Under the pieces are notes generated by a model, which was given only the letters and a program-made list of their open reading frames with translations, did no database searches and was not told the DNA's origin. From positions 1-7,199 of the forward strand of contig JADGIB010000188.1 in NCBI GenBank assembly GCA_019683665.1: 7,199 nt of DNA, in the 5' to 3' direction. Of this stretch, positions 1-5,156 are shown piece after piece. The stretch is from Solirubrobacteraceae bacterium (GTDB lineage: Bacteria; Actinomycetota; Thermoleophilia; Solirubrobacterales; Solirubrobacteraceae). Position 1 is the first letter of the stretch. Every line of letters starts with the position of its first letter. The position numbers and the translations under genes are program-made.

Positions 1-2
1 CG

Positions 3-581
3 CCCACGTCGTCCCCCCCGCCCGGCCTGCTCGAGCGGCTCGCCGACCGCGCCGCCGCCGAGGGCCTGCTCGACGTCGCCTACGCGGCGGTCGACTCGCC
101 GCTGGGCACGCTCGTGGCCGCCCGCACCCCGCGCGGCCTCGCTGCCCTCGCCTACGCCGACGTCAACGGCGGCGTCGACGCCGTCGCCCAGCAGCTCGCG
201 GCCCGGCTGTCGCCGCGGGTGCTCGAGGCGCCGGCGCGCCTGGACGACGTGCGCCGCGAGCTCGACGAGTACTTCGAGGGGCGCCGGACGCGCTTCGAGC
301 TGCCGCTCGACCTCAGCGCCGTCGCCACGCCGTTCGGCCGCCGGGTCCTGGAGGCCGCGGCCGCGATCCCGTTCGGCCAGACGCGCACGTACCGCGACGT
401 CGCCGCCGACGCCGGCAACGCGCGGGCGATCCGCGCCGCCGGCTCGGCCCTGGGCCGCAACCCGGTCCCGATCGTCGTCCCGTGCCACCGCGTGCTGCGC
501 AGCGGCGGCGGCCTCGGCGGCTACACCGGCGGCATGGAGCGCAAGGCGGCGCTCCTGCGGATCGAGGGCGTCCTGCCCTGA
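3..581 (+). CDS. ogt: Methylated-DNA-[protein]-cysteine S-methyltransferase, 5' end outside window
   Basis: This is a suicide DNA-repair protein that moves the alkyl group from O6-methylguanine (and O4-methylthymine) onto its own cysteine. The frame is open from base 3 to TGA at 579-581, giving 192 visible codons. A GTG at 114 would cut into the N-terminal domain strand 'DSPLGTLVAA', so the true start is probably upstream of the window. Counting from base 3, the C-terminal DNA-binding domain contains the arginine-finger helix 'ARAIRAAGSALG' (Arg144), the hinge Asn153 in 'GRNP', and the active-site motif PCHRV with Cys161 (codon 483-485). The motif 'GGYTGGMERKAALL' follows, as usual. Spacing between Arg, Asn and Cys matches human MGMT (128, 137, 145). 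The acceptor cysteine is present, so this is not an alkyltransferase-like protein. The about 35 residues before the N-terminal domain are poorly conserved. The gene converges on a DUF3891 gene. Confidence 0.93.
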   Translation, partial: PTSSPPPGLLERLADRAAAEGLLDVAYAAVDSPLGTLVAARTPRGLAALAYADVNGGVDAVAQQLAARLSPRVLEAPARLDDVRRELDEYFEGRRTRFELPLDLSAVATPFGRRVLEAAAAIPFGQTRTYRDVAADAGNARAIRAAGSALGRNPVPIVVPCHRVLRSGGGLGGYTGGMERKAALLRIEGVLP

Positions 582-588
582 CCCCGGG

Positions 589-637
589 CGCCGTTGTCGT
601 CTCGCGGCCGCATACCGACCGTGATCCGACAACGGCG
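589..637. terminator. Perfect 11-bp inverted repeat between convergent genes
   Basis: CGCCGTTGTCG (589-599) and CGACAACGGCG (627-637) are exact reverse complements around a 27-base loop that itself contains the palindrome GCGGCCGC (604-611). The element fills most of the 61-base gap between two converging stop codons, the usual place for a bidirectional terminator. There is no T-tract on either side, which is common in high-GC actinobacteria. It could instead be a dispersed REP-like repeat. The inverted repeat is seen directly; the terminator role is inferred. Confidence 0.55.
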
Positions 638-642
638 GCGGC

Positions 643-1347
643 TCAGGCCGCGGGGCGCAGCGTGAGCTCGAGCCGCTCCAGCGGGGCGCGCTCCAGCGCG
701 GCGTGCAGCTCGGCCTCGTCGGCGTAGCGGCCGCGCAGGCGCCGCCCCTCGCAGACGACGGTCAGCTCGTCGCCGGCGAACGGCCACGGGTCGACGGTCG
801 CGCCGCCGCGCAGCGTGATCCCCTCGACCTCGTGCGGGTCCCAGCCGAGCAGGAGCGCGAGCGACAGCCCGTCCCAGGTGAACATGAGCGACTGCTGGGC
901 GCGCAGCGTCTCCCAGTCGGCGCCGACCTCGGCGGCCAGGCGCTGCTGCAGCGCCCGCTGCTCGGCGAGGTAGGCGCGGATCCGGTCGGCCTCGGCGACG
1001 TCGAGCGTCGACAGGTCCCGGCGGCCGTAGAGCTTCGTCCCGTGCAGGGAGACGAGCAGCGCGGCGTAGCGGCTCTGGGTGAACAGCCGCGCCGGGGCCG
1101 CGTGCCAGAGCCGCAGGTGGGTGTCGAGGTCCATCTCGACGAACGTCTGCGGCAGCCCGGTGCGCGGGTTCAGCGCCGGGGCGAGGTCCCACTGCGCCAT
1201 GCCGACGTCGTGCTGCTCGGCCGCCAGGCAGACGTCCTCCCACGGCTGCGGCTTCGGCCGCCACGCGCGGGCGAGCTGGCCCGACACCCAGGCGTGCGAT
1301 GCCTGCCCGATCGCGATGACCCCGTCGTCGACTGGTCGCAGCAGCAC
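643..1347 (-). CDS. DUF3891-like family protein of unknown function
   Basis: This 234-residue soluble protein has no signal peptide or membrane segment. Its sequence pattern resembles the Pfam DUF3891 family: 'SHAWVSGQLARAW' (His18), 'AAEQHDVGMAQWD' (His46-Asp47, Asp54), 'ALLVSLHGTKLYGRR' (His102) and 'FTWDGLSLAL' (Asp159). The order His, His-Asp, His, Asp recalls metal-binding HD-type phosphohydrolases, but a catalytic role is only inference; no activity is established for the family that I can name. The start is GTG at 1347-1345. No in-frame ATG or GTG lies just upstream, and a -10-like TAGCGT sits 7 bases before the GTG with no Shine-Dalgarno, suggesting a leaderless message. It is transcribed divergently from a small helical protein and ends 61 bases from the methyltransferase. 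Family assignment is from memory of motif pattern. Confidence 0.75.
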   Translation of the reverse strand: MLLRPVDDGVIAIGQASHAWVSGQLARAWRPKPQPWEDVCLAAEQHDVGMAQWDLAPALNPRTGLPQTFVEMDLDTHLRLWHAAPARLFTQSRYAALLVSLHGTKLYGRRDLSTLDVAEADRIRAYLAEQRALQQRLAAEVGADWETLRAQQSLMFTWDGLSLALLLGWDPHEVEGITLRGGATVDPWPFAGDELTVVCEGRRLRGRYADEAELHAALERAPLERLELTLRPAA

Positions 1348-1354
1348 GCGCGGG

Positions 1355-1364
1355 ACGCTACCGT
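1355..1364. promoter_or_regulatory. Overlapping divergent -10 hexamers for two leaderless genes
   Basis: On the minus strand TAGCGT (1360-1355) is followed by 7 bases and the GTG start at 1347. On the plus strand TACCGT (1359-1364) is followed by 8 bases and the ATG at 1373. The two TANNNT hexamers share the self-complementary TA at 1359-1360. Neither gene has a convincing ribosome binding site, and the spacings place both transcription starts at or within a few bases of the start codons, as expected for leaderless actinobacterial genes. No good -35 box is seen on either side. This is a prediction from sequence only. Confidence 0.5.
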
Positions 1365-1372
1365 GAGTGGCG

Positions 1373-1651
1373 ATGACCTCCGAGCGCGCCCAGGCCTACG
1401 GTCGTGTGACGGCCACCCTGGCCGAGGTCGGCCCGACGAAGCTGCAGCCGGCCGAGCAGGACCTGCTGCGCGAGTCGGCCGACACGCTGCTGTTCTGCGA
1501 GGACATCACGGCCGACCCCGCCGCCCAGGAGGCGCTCGACGCCGTCGAGGAGCTGCTCGACCGGCTCGTCGTCACCGGCCGCTGGACCGCCGAGCGCGCC
1601 GACCGGCTGCGCGCCGACGTCGAGGCCTGCGGCCCCGCGATCACCCACTAG
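1373..1651 (+). CDS. Small helical hypothetical protein (92 aa)
   Basis: I do not recognise a named family. The product is 92 residues, acidic and apparently all-helical. Four predicted helices lie around residues 4-20, 26-40, 49-68 and 72-85, and there are two cysteines (Cys42 and Cys86). It has no signal peptide, membrane segment or known catalytic motif. Regular heptad-like leucines in 'ALDAVEELLDRLV' could support a helical bundle or dimer. The ATG at 1373 is preferred over the in-frame GTG at 1367 because a TACCGT hexamer ends 8 bases before it, fitting a leaderless start. Codon use matches its neighbours, which favours a real gene over the antisense frames here. It starts divergently from the DUF3891 gene and ends 28 bases from the stop of the following leftward gene. 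Confidence 0.72.
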   Translation: MTSERAQAYGRVTATLAEVGPTKLQPAEQDLLRESADTLLFCEDITADPAAQEALDAVEELLDRLVVTGRWTAERADRLRADVEACGPAITH

Positions 1652-1661
1652 GCCGACCCCT

Positions 1662-1676
1662 CGCCCCGGGCGGGCG
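1662..1676. terminator. Short hairpin between convergent stops, weak terminator candidate
   Basis: CGCCC (1662-1666) and GGGCG (1672-1676) form a perfect 5-bp stem with a 5-base loop in the 28-base gap between two converging genes. There is no T-tract. Such a short GC stem can arise by chance in DNA of this composition, so only its position supports a termination role. Confidence 0.25.
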
Positions 1677-1679
1677 TCC

Positions 1680-2591
1680 TCAGACCGCGCCCGCGTCCTC
1701 GGGCGGTGCGGCGATCCAGTTCATCCGCGACACGACCCGCAGCTCCAGCGGCCGCCGGCTGAGCTGCAGCCGCGCGAGGCGCTGCACCCGCCGCGGCCGC
1801 TCGCCGAAGCTGACGCTCGCGGTCCCCCGCCGCCCGCGGTAGCCGTCGCCGACCGCGAGGTAGCGGGTGCGGACGATCCGCCCGCCGAGCAGCGAGTAGC
1901 TCTGGAAGGAGAGGTCGACGCGCCGGCGGTGGGGCCAGCGCCCGAGATGCACCGCGAGCTCGGCCGTCGGGCTGCCGTCGAGCGCGAGCGTCGCGCGGCC
2001 GCCCCGCTCGCCGATCTCCATCGTCGCCTCGCCGACGACGTGCGGCAGGCCCATGAGCCCGGCCCCGGCCTGGGCCACCCGCTCGCTGTCGACCGGCAGC
2101 TCGACCGCGTAGTAGCCGATCGCCGGGTCGCGCCACAGGGACGGCGGCGCCGGGGCGGGCGGCTTGGGCGCGTCGAGCAGCACCGGGATCGCGACGCCGA
2201 CCTCGTGGTAGGCCCCGTACGTGCCGCGGCGGACCTGCCAGGCGAAGAGCGAGACGGCGGCGCGCCGCGGCGTCACGCGCAGCGGCACGAGCCGCTCGGT
2301 CGCCGGCAGCAGCGCCCACGCCTGCTCGAGCGGGATCGAGAACATCGCGCCGAGGACGCTGGCGTCCGTGGCCAGCAGCGGGAACGGGACCCGGTCGCCG
2401 TCGGCGGTCTCGAGGACCGACGGCCGCTGCGTCGCGGCGGCCGACTCGATCAGCGGCGGGTCGACGAGGTCGTCGGCGCCGACGTCCACGCCGGCGAGAA
2501 GGCGCTCGACCGATCCGAGTCCCTCGACCGGGTGTACCGAGACCCCCGGGGGCGGGGTCGTCGGGGTTTCCGGCAGGGACAGGTCGGGCAT
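1680..2591 (-). CDS. Acetoacetate decarboxylase-fold protein lacking the Schiff-base lysine
   Basis: The 303-residue product resembles the acetoacetate decarboxylase-like superfamily. The central strands 'YGAYHEVGVAIPV' (125-136, with Glu130) and 'YYAVELPVDSERVAQAGAGLMGLPHVVGEATMEI' style features (160-193) match the family's layout. In true acetoacetate decarboxylases the glycine-proline turn is followed by a Lys pair (…GFPKK…) whose first Lys forms the Schiff base. Here the equivalent run is GLPHVV (181-186), with His184 in that place, so decarboxylase activity is doubtful. The C-terminal 80 residues are Arg-rich and less like the family; no transmembrane segment is evident. ATG at 2591 is chosen because a TATCCT -10-like box (2610-2605) lies 13 bases upstream, inside the extension that the alternative GTG at 2633 would add. 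The gene is divergent from the ROK/xylose operon, and a link to sugar use is not shown. Confidence 0.7.
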   Translation of the reverse strand: MPDLSLPETPTTPPPGVSVHPVEGLGSVERLLAGVDVGADDLVDPPLIESAAATQRPSVLETADGDRVPFPLLATDASVLGAMFSIPLEQAWALLPATERLVPLRVTPRRAAVSLFAWQVRRGTYGAYHEVGVAIPVLLDAPKPPAPAPPSLWRDPAIGYYAVELPVDSERVAQAGAGLMGLPHVVGEATMEIGERGGRATLALDGSPTAELAVHLGRWPHRRRVDLSFQSYSLLGGRIVRTRYLAVGDGYRGRRGTASVSFGERPRRVQRLARLQLSRRPLELRVVSRMNWIAAPPEDAGAV

Positions 2592-2604
2592 CCGTGGGCG
2601 CCTG

Positions 2605-2610
2605 AGGATA
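2605..2610 (-). promoter_or_regulatory. Candidate -10 box for the acetoacetate decarboxylase-like gene
   Basis: TATCCT on the minus strand fits the TANNNT -10 pattern and would start transcription about 7 bases before the ATG at 2591. No matching -35 is seen at 17 bases upstream. Its position argues for the ATG at 2591 rather than the GTG at 2633. Confidence 0.35.
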
Positions 2611-2656
2611 CGACGAGGCGCCCTGGCGCGCACCGCGCCCCGGGTAGGCTTCCCGC

Positions 2657-2683
2657 TTAGTCCACTTCTCGGACAAATTGGAC
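2657..2683. promoter_or_regulatory. Candidate xylO-like operator for the ROK repressor
   Basis: The arms GTCCA (2660-2664) and TGGAC (2679-2683) form an inverted repeat, extended inward by TT (2666-2667) against AA (2676-2677). Overlapping this, TTAGT (2657-2661) and ACAAA (2673-2677, within GGACAAAT) stand in the same register as the two half-sites of the Firmicutes XylR operator (TTAGTTTGTT…AACAAACTAA), matching 13 positions. The site lies in the divergent region directly upstream of a ROK repressor and a xylose transporter operon. Operator function is inferred. Confidence 0.45.
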
Positions 2684-2697
2684 GCTGTAACCCGTTC

Positions 2698-2720
2698 TTA
2701 ACGTCGGAGCCTTGACAAAT
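2698..2720. promoter_or_regulatory. Second, weaker copy of the operator-like site
   Basis: TTA at 2698-2700 followed by GACAAAT at 2714-2720 repeats the TTA…GACAAAT layout of the first site (2657-2678), about 41-42 bases further on and with one extra base in the spacer. It overlaps a TTGACA -35-like box. Only the GACAAAT half is an exact repeat, so a role in repressor binding is tentative. Confidence 0.3.
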
Positions 2721-2740
2721 CGCACCGGGAGTCCGACCAT
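2712..2740 (+). promoter_or_regulatory. Candidate promoter of the ROK-xylFGH operon
   Basis: A perfect TTGACA (2712-2717) is followed after 17 bases by GACCAT (2735-2740), a weak -10 match. Transcription would begin near 2747, only about 3 bases before the GTG at 2750. The -35 box coincides with the second GACAAAT site, so a bound repressor could block polymerase. The -10 is poor, so this is a moderate prediction. Confidence 0.4.
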
Positions 2741-2749
2741 GACCTCGCC

Positions 2750-3970
2750 GTGGGCCTCTCGCCGCGCACCGGGTCGCTGGAGTCCCTCCGGGAGCACAAC
2801 CTCCTGCGGGTGATCGACGTGCTCCTCGCCCAGGGGACCGCCAGCCGGGCCGAGATCGCGCGCCAGACCGGTCTCTCCCGCACGACCGTCTCCTCCCTCG
2901 TCACCGAGCTCATCGCCCGCGGGCTCGTCACCGAGCGCGAGCCGTCCGACGAGCGCGACGCCGCCGGCGCGGGCCGGCCCCCGGTCCTGCTCGCCCTCGA
3001 TCGCTCCGCCGGCGCGGCCATCGGCATCGACGTCGGCCACTCCCACCTGCGGGTCGCCGTCGCCGACCTGTCGCACGCGATCCTCGCCCAGGCCGAGCGC
3101 GCGCTCGACGTCGACCAGTCCGCCGGCGACGGCTTCGCCGCCGCCGTCGAGCTCGTCGACGAGGTGCTCGCCGCCGCCGGGATCCCCCGCGACCGCGTCG
3201 TCAACGTCGGCATGGGCGTCCCCGGCCCGATCCGCCACGTGACCGGCAGCGTCGGCTCGAGCTCGATCCTGCCCGGCTGGGTCGACGTCCGCGTCGGCGA
3301 GGAGATGGAGCGCCGCCTCGGCCTGCCCGTCGTCGTCGAGAACGACGCGAACCTCGGCGCGCTCGGCGAGGCGCGGTTCGGGGCCGGGCGCGGCGTCCAG
3401 GAGATCGTCTACCTGAAGGTCAGCACCGGGATCGGCGCCGGGATCGTCATCGGCGGGCGCATCCACCACGGGGCGGGCGGGACGGCCGGCGAGATCGGCC
3501 ACCTGCTCGCTAACGAGGACGGGCACGTCTGCCGCTGCGGCAACCGCGGCTGCCTGGAGACGGTCGCGGCGGCGCCGAGCCTGCTCGAGCAGCTCAGCCG
3601 CACCCACGGGACGGACCTCGACATCGAGGACGTCATCGGGCTGGCGCGCGGGGGCGACCCCGGGTGCCGGCGGGTCATCGCCGACGCCGGGCAGCACATC
3701 GGCCGGGCGGTGGCCATGCTGTGCAACCTGCTCAACCCGGCGCGGATCATCGTCGGCGGCGACCTGAGCGCCGCCGGCGACCTGCTGCTGGATCCGCTGC
3801 GCGGCGCGCTGCGCCGCTACGCGATCCCCACGGCGGCGGAGGACGCCGTGGTCACGACCGGGCTGCTCGGCGAGCAGGCGGAGGTCCGGGGGGCGATCGC
3901 GCTCGCCATCGGCGAGGCCGACCGGCCCCTGGTGCAAGCGACCGGCGGCCTCGCCGCCGGCGGGTCCTGA
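2750..3970 (+). CDS. ROK-family transcriptional repressor, probable xylose-responsive (XylR/NagC type)
   Basis: Sugar-responsive repressor of 406 residues, normal for ROK regulators. Residues 17-60 form a winged helix-turn-helix, with the recognition helix in 'SRTTVSSLVTELI' (43-55). The ROK domain follows: nucleotide-fold strand 'IGIDVG' (91-96), 'ENDANLGALGE' with Asp199, the ROK glycine-rich block 'STGIGAGIVIGG' (225-236), 'GEIGH' (247-251) and the zinc site His251 plus CRCGNRGC (Cys261, 263, 268). It is the first gene of the xylose-transport operon, 15 bases from xylF, so it is probably autoregulated. Start choice is uncertain: GTG at 2750 is the only plausible in-frame start and lacks a nearby ribosome site, while a good GGGAG box (2727-2731) serves an ATG at 2739 in another frame. 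The sugar ligand is inferred from the neighbours. Conserved kinase-like residues are kept, but the HTH makes a regulator far more likely than a sugar kinase. Confidence 0.9.
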   Translation: MGLSPRTGSLESLREHNLLRVIDVLLAQGTASRAEIARQTGLSRTTVSSLVTELIARGLVTEREPSDERDAAGAGRPPVLLALDRSAGAAIGIDVGHSHLRVAVADLSHAILAQAERALDVDQSAGDGFAAAVELVDEVLAAAGIPRDRVVNVGMGVPGPIRHVTGSVGSSSILPGWVDVRVGEEMERRLGLPVVVENDANLGALGEARFGAGRGVQEIVYLKVSTGIGAGIVIGGRIHHGAGGTAGEIGHLLANEDGHVCRCGNRGCLETVAAAPSLLEQLSRTHGTDLDIEDVIGLARGGDPGCRRVIADAGQHIGRAVAMLCNLLNPARIIVGGDLSAAGDLLLDPLRGALRRYAIPTAAEDAVVTTGLLGEQAEVRGAIALAIGEADRPLVQATGGLAAGGS

Positions 3971-3977
3971 GGAGGAG
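3971..3977 (+). promoter_or_regulatory. Shine-Dalgarno of xylF
   Basis: GGAGGAG begins immediately after the ROK stop codon and lies 8 bases before the ATG at 3986. It fixes that ATG rather than the in-frame ATG at 3992 as the start, and shows that xylF is translated from the same message as the repressor gene. Confidence 0.8.
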
Positions 3978-3985
3978 CCCACACC

Positions 3986-5122
3986 ATGACCATGCGAACG
4001 ATCCTGTCCGTCGCCGCCATCGGCGCCGGCGCCCTCGCGATCGGCGCCTGCGGCGACGACGACGACGGCTCCACGAGCACGGGCGGCGGCGCCACCCAGG
4101 CCGCCACCCAGGAGGGCGGCGGCGCGAGCGGCAAGATCGCGCTCCTGCTGCCCGAGTCGAAGACCGCCCGCTACGAGTCGCAGGACCGACCCGGCTTCGA
4201 GCGCAAGATGAAGGAGCTGTGCCCGGACTGCGAGATCGTCTACTCGAACGCCGACCAGGACGCCTCCAAGCAGCAGAGCCAGGCGGAGGCGGCGCTGACC
4301 GAGGGCGTGAAGGTCATGGTCCTCGACCCGGTCGACTCGGCCTCGGCCGCGGCGATCGTCAACCGCGCCAAGCAGTCCGACGTGCCGGTCATCTCCTATG
4401 ACCGCCTGATCCTCGACGCGCCCGTCGACTACTACATCTCGTTCGACAACACGAAGGTCGGCGAGCTGCAGGCCGAGTCCCTCAGCGACAAGCTCGAGGA
4501 GGACGGCAACCCGACCGGCCCGATCGTGAAGATCAACGGCGCGCCGACCGACAACAACGCGAAGCTCTTCAAGGAGGGCTCCAACAGCGTCTTCGAGCAG
4601 CGCGGCGTCGAGATCGCCAAGCAGTACGACACGCCCGACTGGTCGCCCGACAAGGCCCAGCAGGAGATGGAGCAGGCGATCACCGCCGTCGGCAAGGACC
4701 GCATCAAGGGCGTCTACGCCGCCAACGACGGCACCGCGGGCGGCGCGATCGCCGCGATGAAGTCGGCCGGCATGGACCCGAAGCAGATCCCGGTCACCGG
4801 CCAGGACGCGGAGCTGGCCGCGATCCAGCGGATCGTCGCCGGCGAGCAGTACATGACCGTCTACAAGGCGATCAAGCCGGAGGCCGAGGCGGCCGCCGAG
4901 CTGGCGTTCGCGCTCCTGCAGGGCGGGGAGCCGCCGGCCGGCCTCGTCAACGGCGAGGAGGACAACGGCCAGGGCATGGTCCCGTCGGTCCTGCTCGAGC
5001 CGGTCGCGGTGACCGTGGACAACATCAACGACACGATCGTCGCCGACGGGTTCTGGACCGCGGAGCAGATCTGCACCGCCGAGTACCAGAAGGCCTGCGA
5101 GGAGGCCGGCATCGGCGGCTAG
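3986..5122 (+). CDS. xylF: D-xylose ABC transporter substrate-binding lipoprotein
   Basis: Extracytoplasmic sugar-binding lipoprotein of 378 residues that delivers D-xylose to the XylH permease. Residues 1-21 are a signal peptide ending in 'LAIGAC'; Cys22 is the predicted lipid-anchored residue, followed by an Asp-rich and Gly/Thr-rich linker (23-46). The periplasmic-binding-protein fold has segments nearly identical to E. coli XylF: 'ISYDRLILD' (136-144), 'DYYISFDNTKVGELQA' (148-163), 'DNNAKLF' (189-195), 'NDGTAGGAI' (247-255), 'GQDAELAAI' (272-280) and 'TVYKAI' (291-296). These include the sugar-contacting Asp, Arg, Asn and Lys positions. A CPDC pair (Cys79, Cys82) and Cys363/Cys371 near the C-terminus may form disulfides. 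It sits between the ROK gene and the ATPase gene. Related aldopentoses cannot be excluded as ligands, but the XylF match is strong. Confidence 0.95.
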   Translation: MTMRTILSVAAIGAGALAIGACGDDDDGSTSTGGGATQAATQEGGGASGKIALLLPESKTARYESQDRPGFERKMKELCPDCEIVYSNADQDASKQQSQAEAALTEGVKVMVLDPVDSASAAAIVNRAKQSDVPVISYDRLILDAPVDYYISFDNTKVGELQAESLSDKLEEDGNPTGPIVKINGAPTDNNAKLFKEGSNSVFEQRGVEIAKQYDTPDWSPDKAQQEMEQAITAVGKDRIKGVYAANDGTAGGAIAAMKSAGMDPKQIPVTGQDAELAAIQRIVAGEQYMTVYKAIKPEAEAAAELAFALLQGGEPPAGLVNGEEDNGQGMVPSVLLEPVAVTVDNINDTIVADGFWTAEQICTAEYQKACEEAGIGG

Positions 5123-5131
5123 CCGCCGGCC
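5104..5131 (+). other. Hairpin across the xylF stop codon
   Basis: GGCCGGC (5104-5110) pairs with GCCGGCC (5125-5131), and GGC (5114-5116) pairs with GCC (5122-5124), giving a 10-bp stem with a 3-base bulge around a short loop holding most of the TAG codon. An alternative fold is the 14-base perfect palindrome at 5114-5127. With no T-tract, and with xylG starting 34 bases later, it may protect the 3' end of the xylF message or partly attenuate transcription. The pairing is seen; the role is inferred. Confidence 0.45.
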
Positions 5132-5141
5132 GCGGACGAAG

Positions 5142-5146
5142 GGAGG
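5142..5146 (+). promoter_or_regulatory. Shine-Dalgarno of xylG
   Basis: GGAGG, within GGGAGG (5141-5146), ends 10 bases before the ATG at 5157 and supports that start. It lies just downstream of the hairpin at the xylF stop, so it should remain accessible. Confidence 0.75.
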
Positions 5147-5156
5147 ACTGCCCGAC

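Noticed and set aside
703..1842. Plus-strand open frame of 379 codons
   Set aside because: It overlaps the antisense side of the DUF3891-like gene, the small helical gene and part of the acetoacetate decarboxylase-like gene. The product is Arg/Ala/Pro-rich with no recognisable domain.
2592..2633. GTG at 2633 as the start of the acetoacetate decarboxylase-like gene
   Set aside because: The 14 added residues are Arg-rich and unlike the family, and the TATCCT -10-like box would lie inside the coding region. The ATG at 2591 fits better.
3664..4401. Plus-strand frame bridging the ROK gene and xylF, as a possible fusion or extra gene
   Set aside because: The product is a low-complexity Arg/Gly/Pro shadow. 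The two real genes are separated by a clear stop, a ribosome site and a new start.
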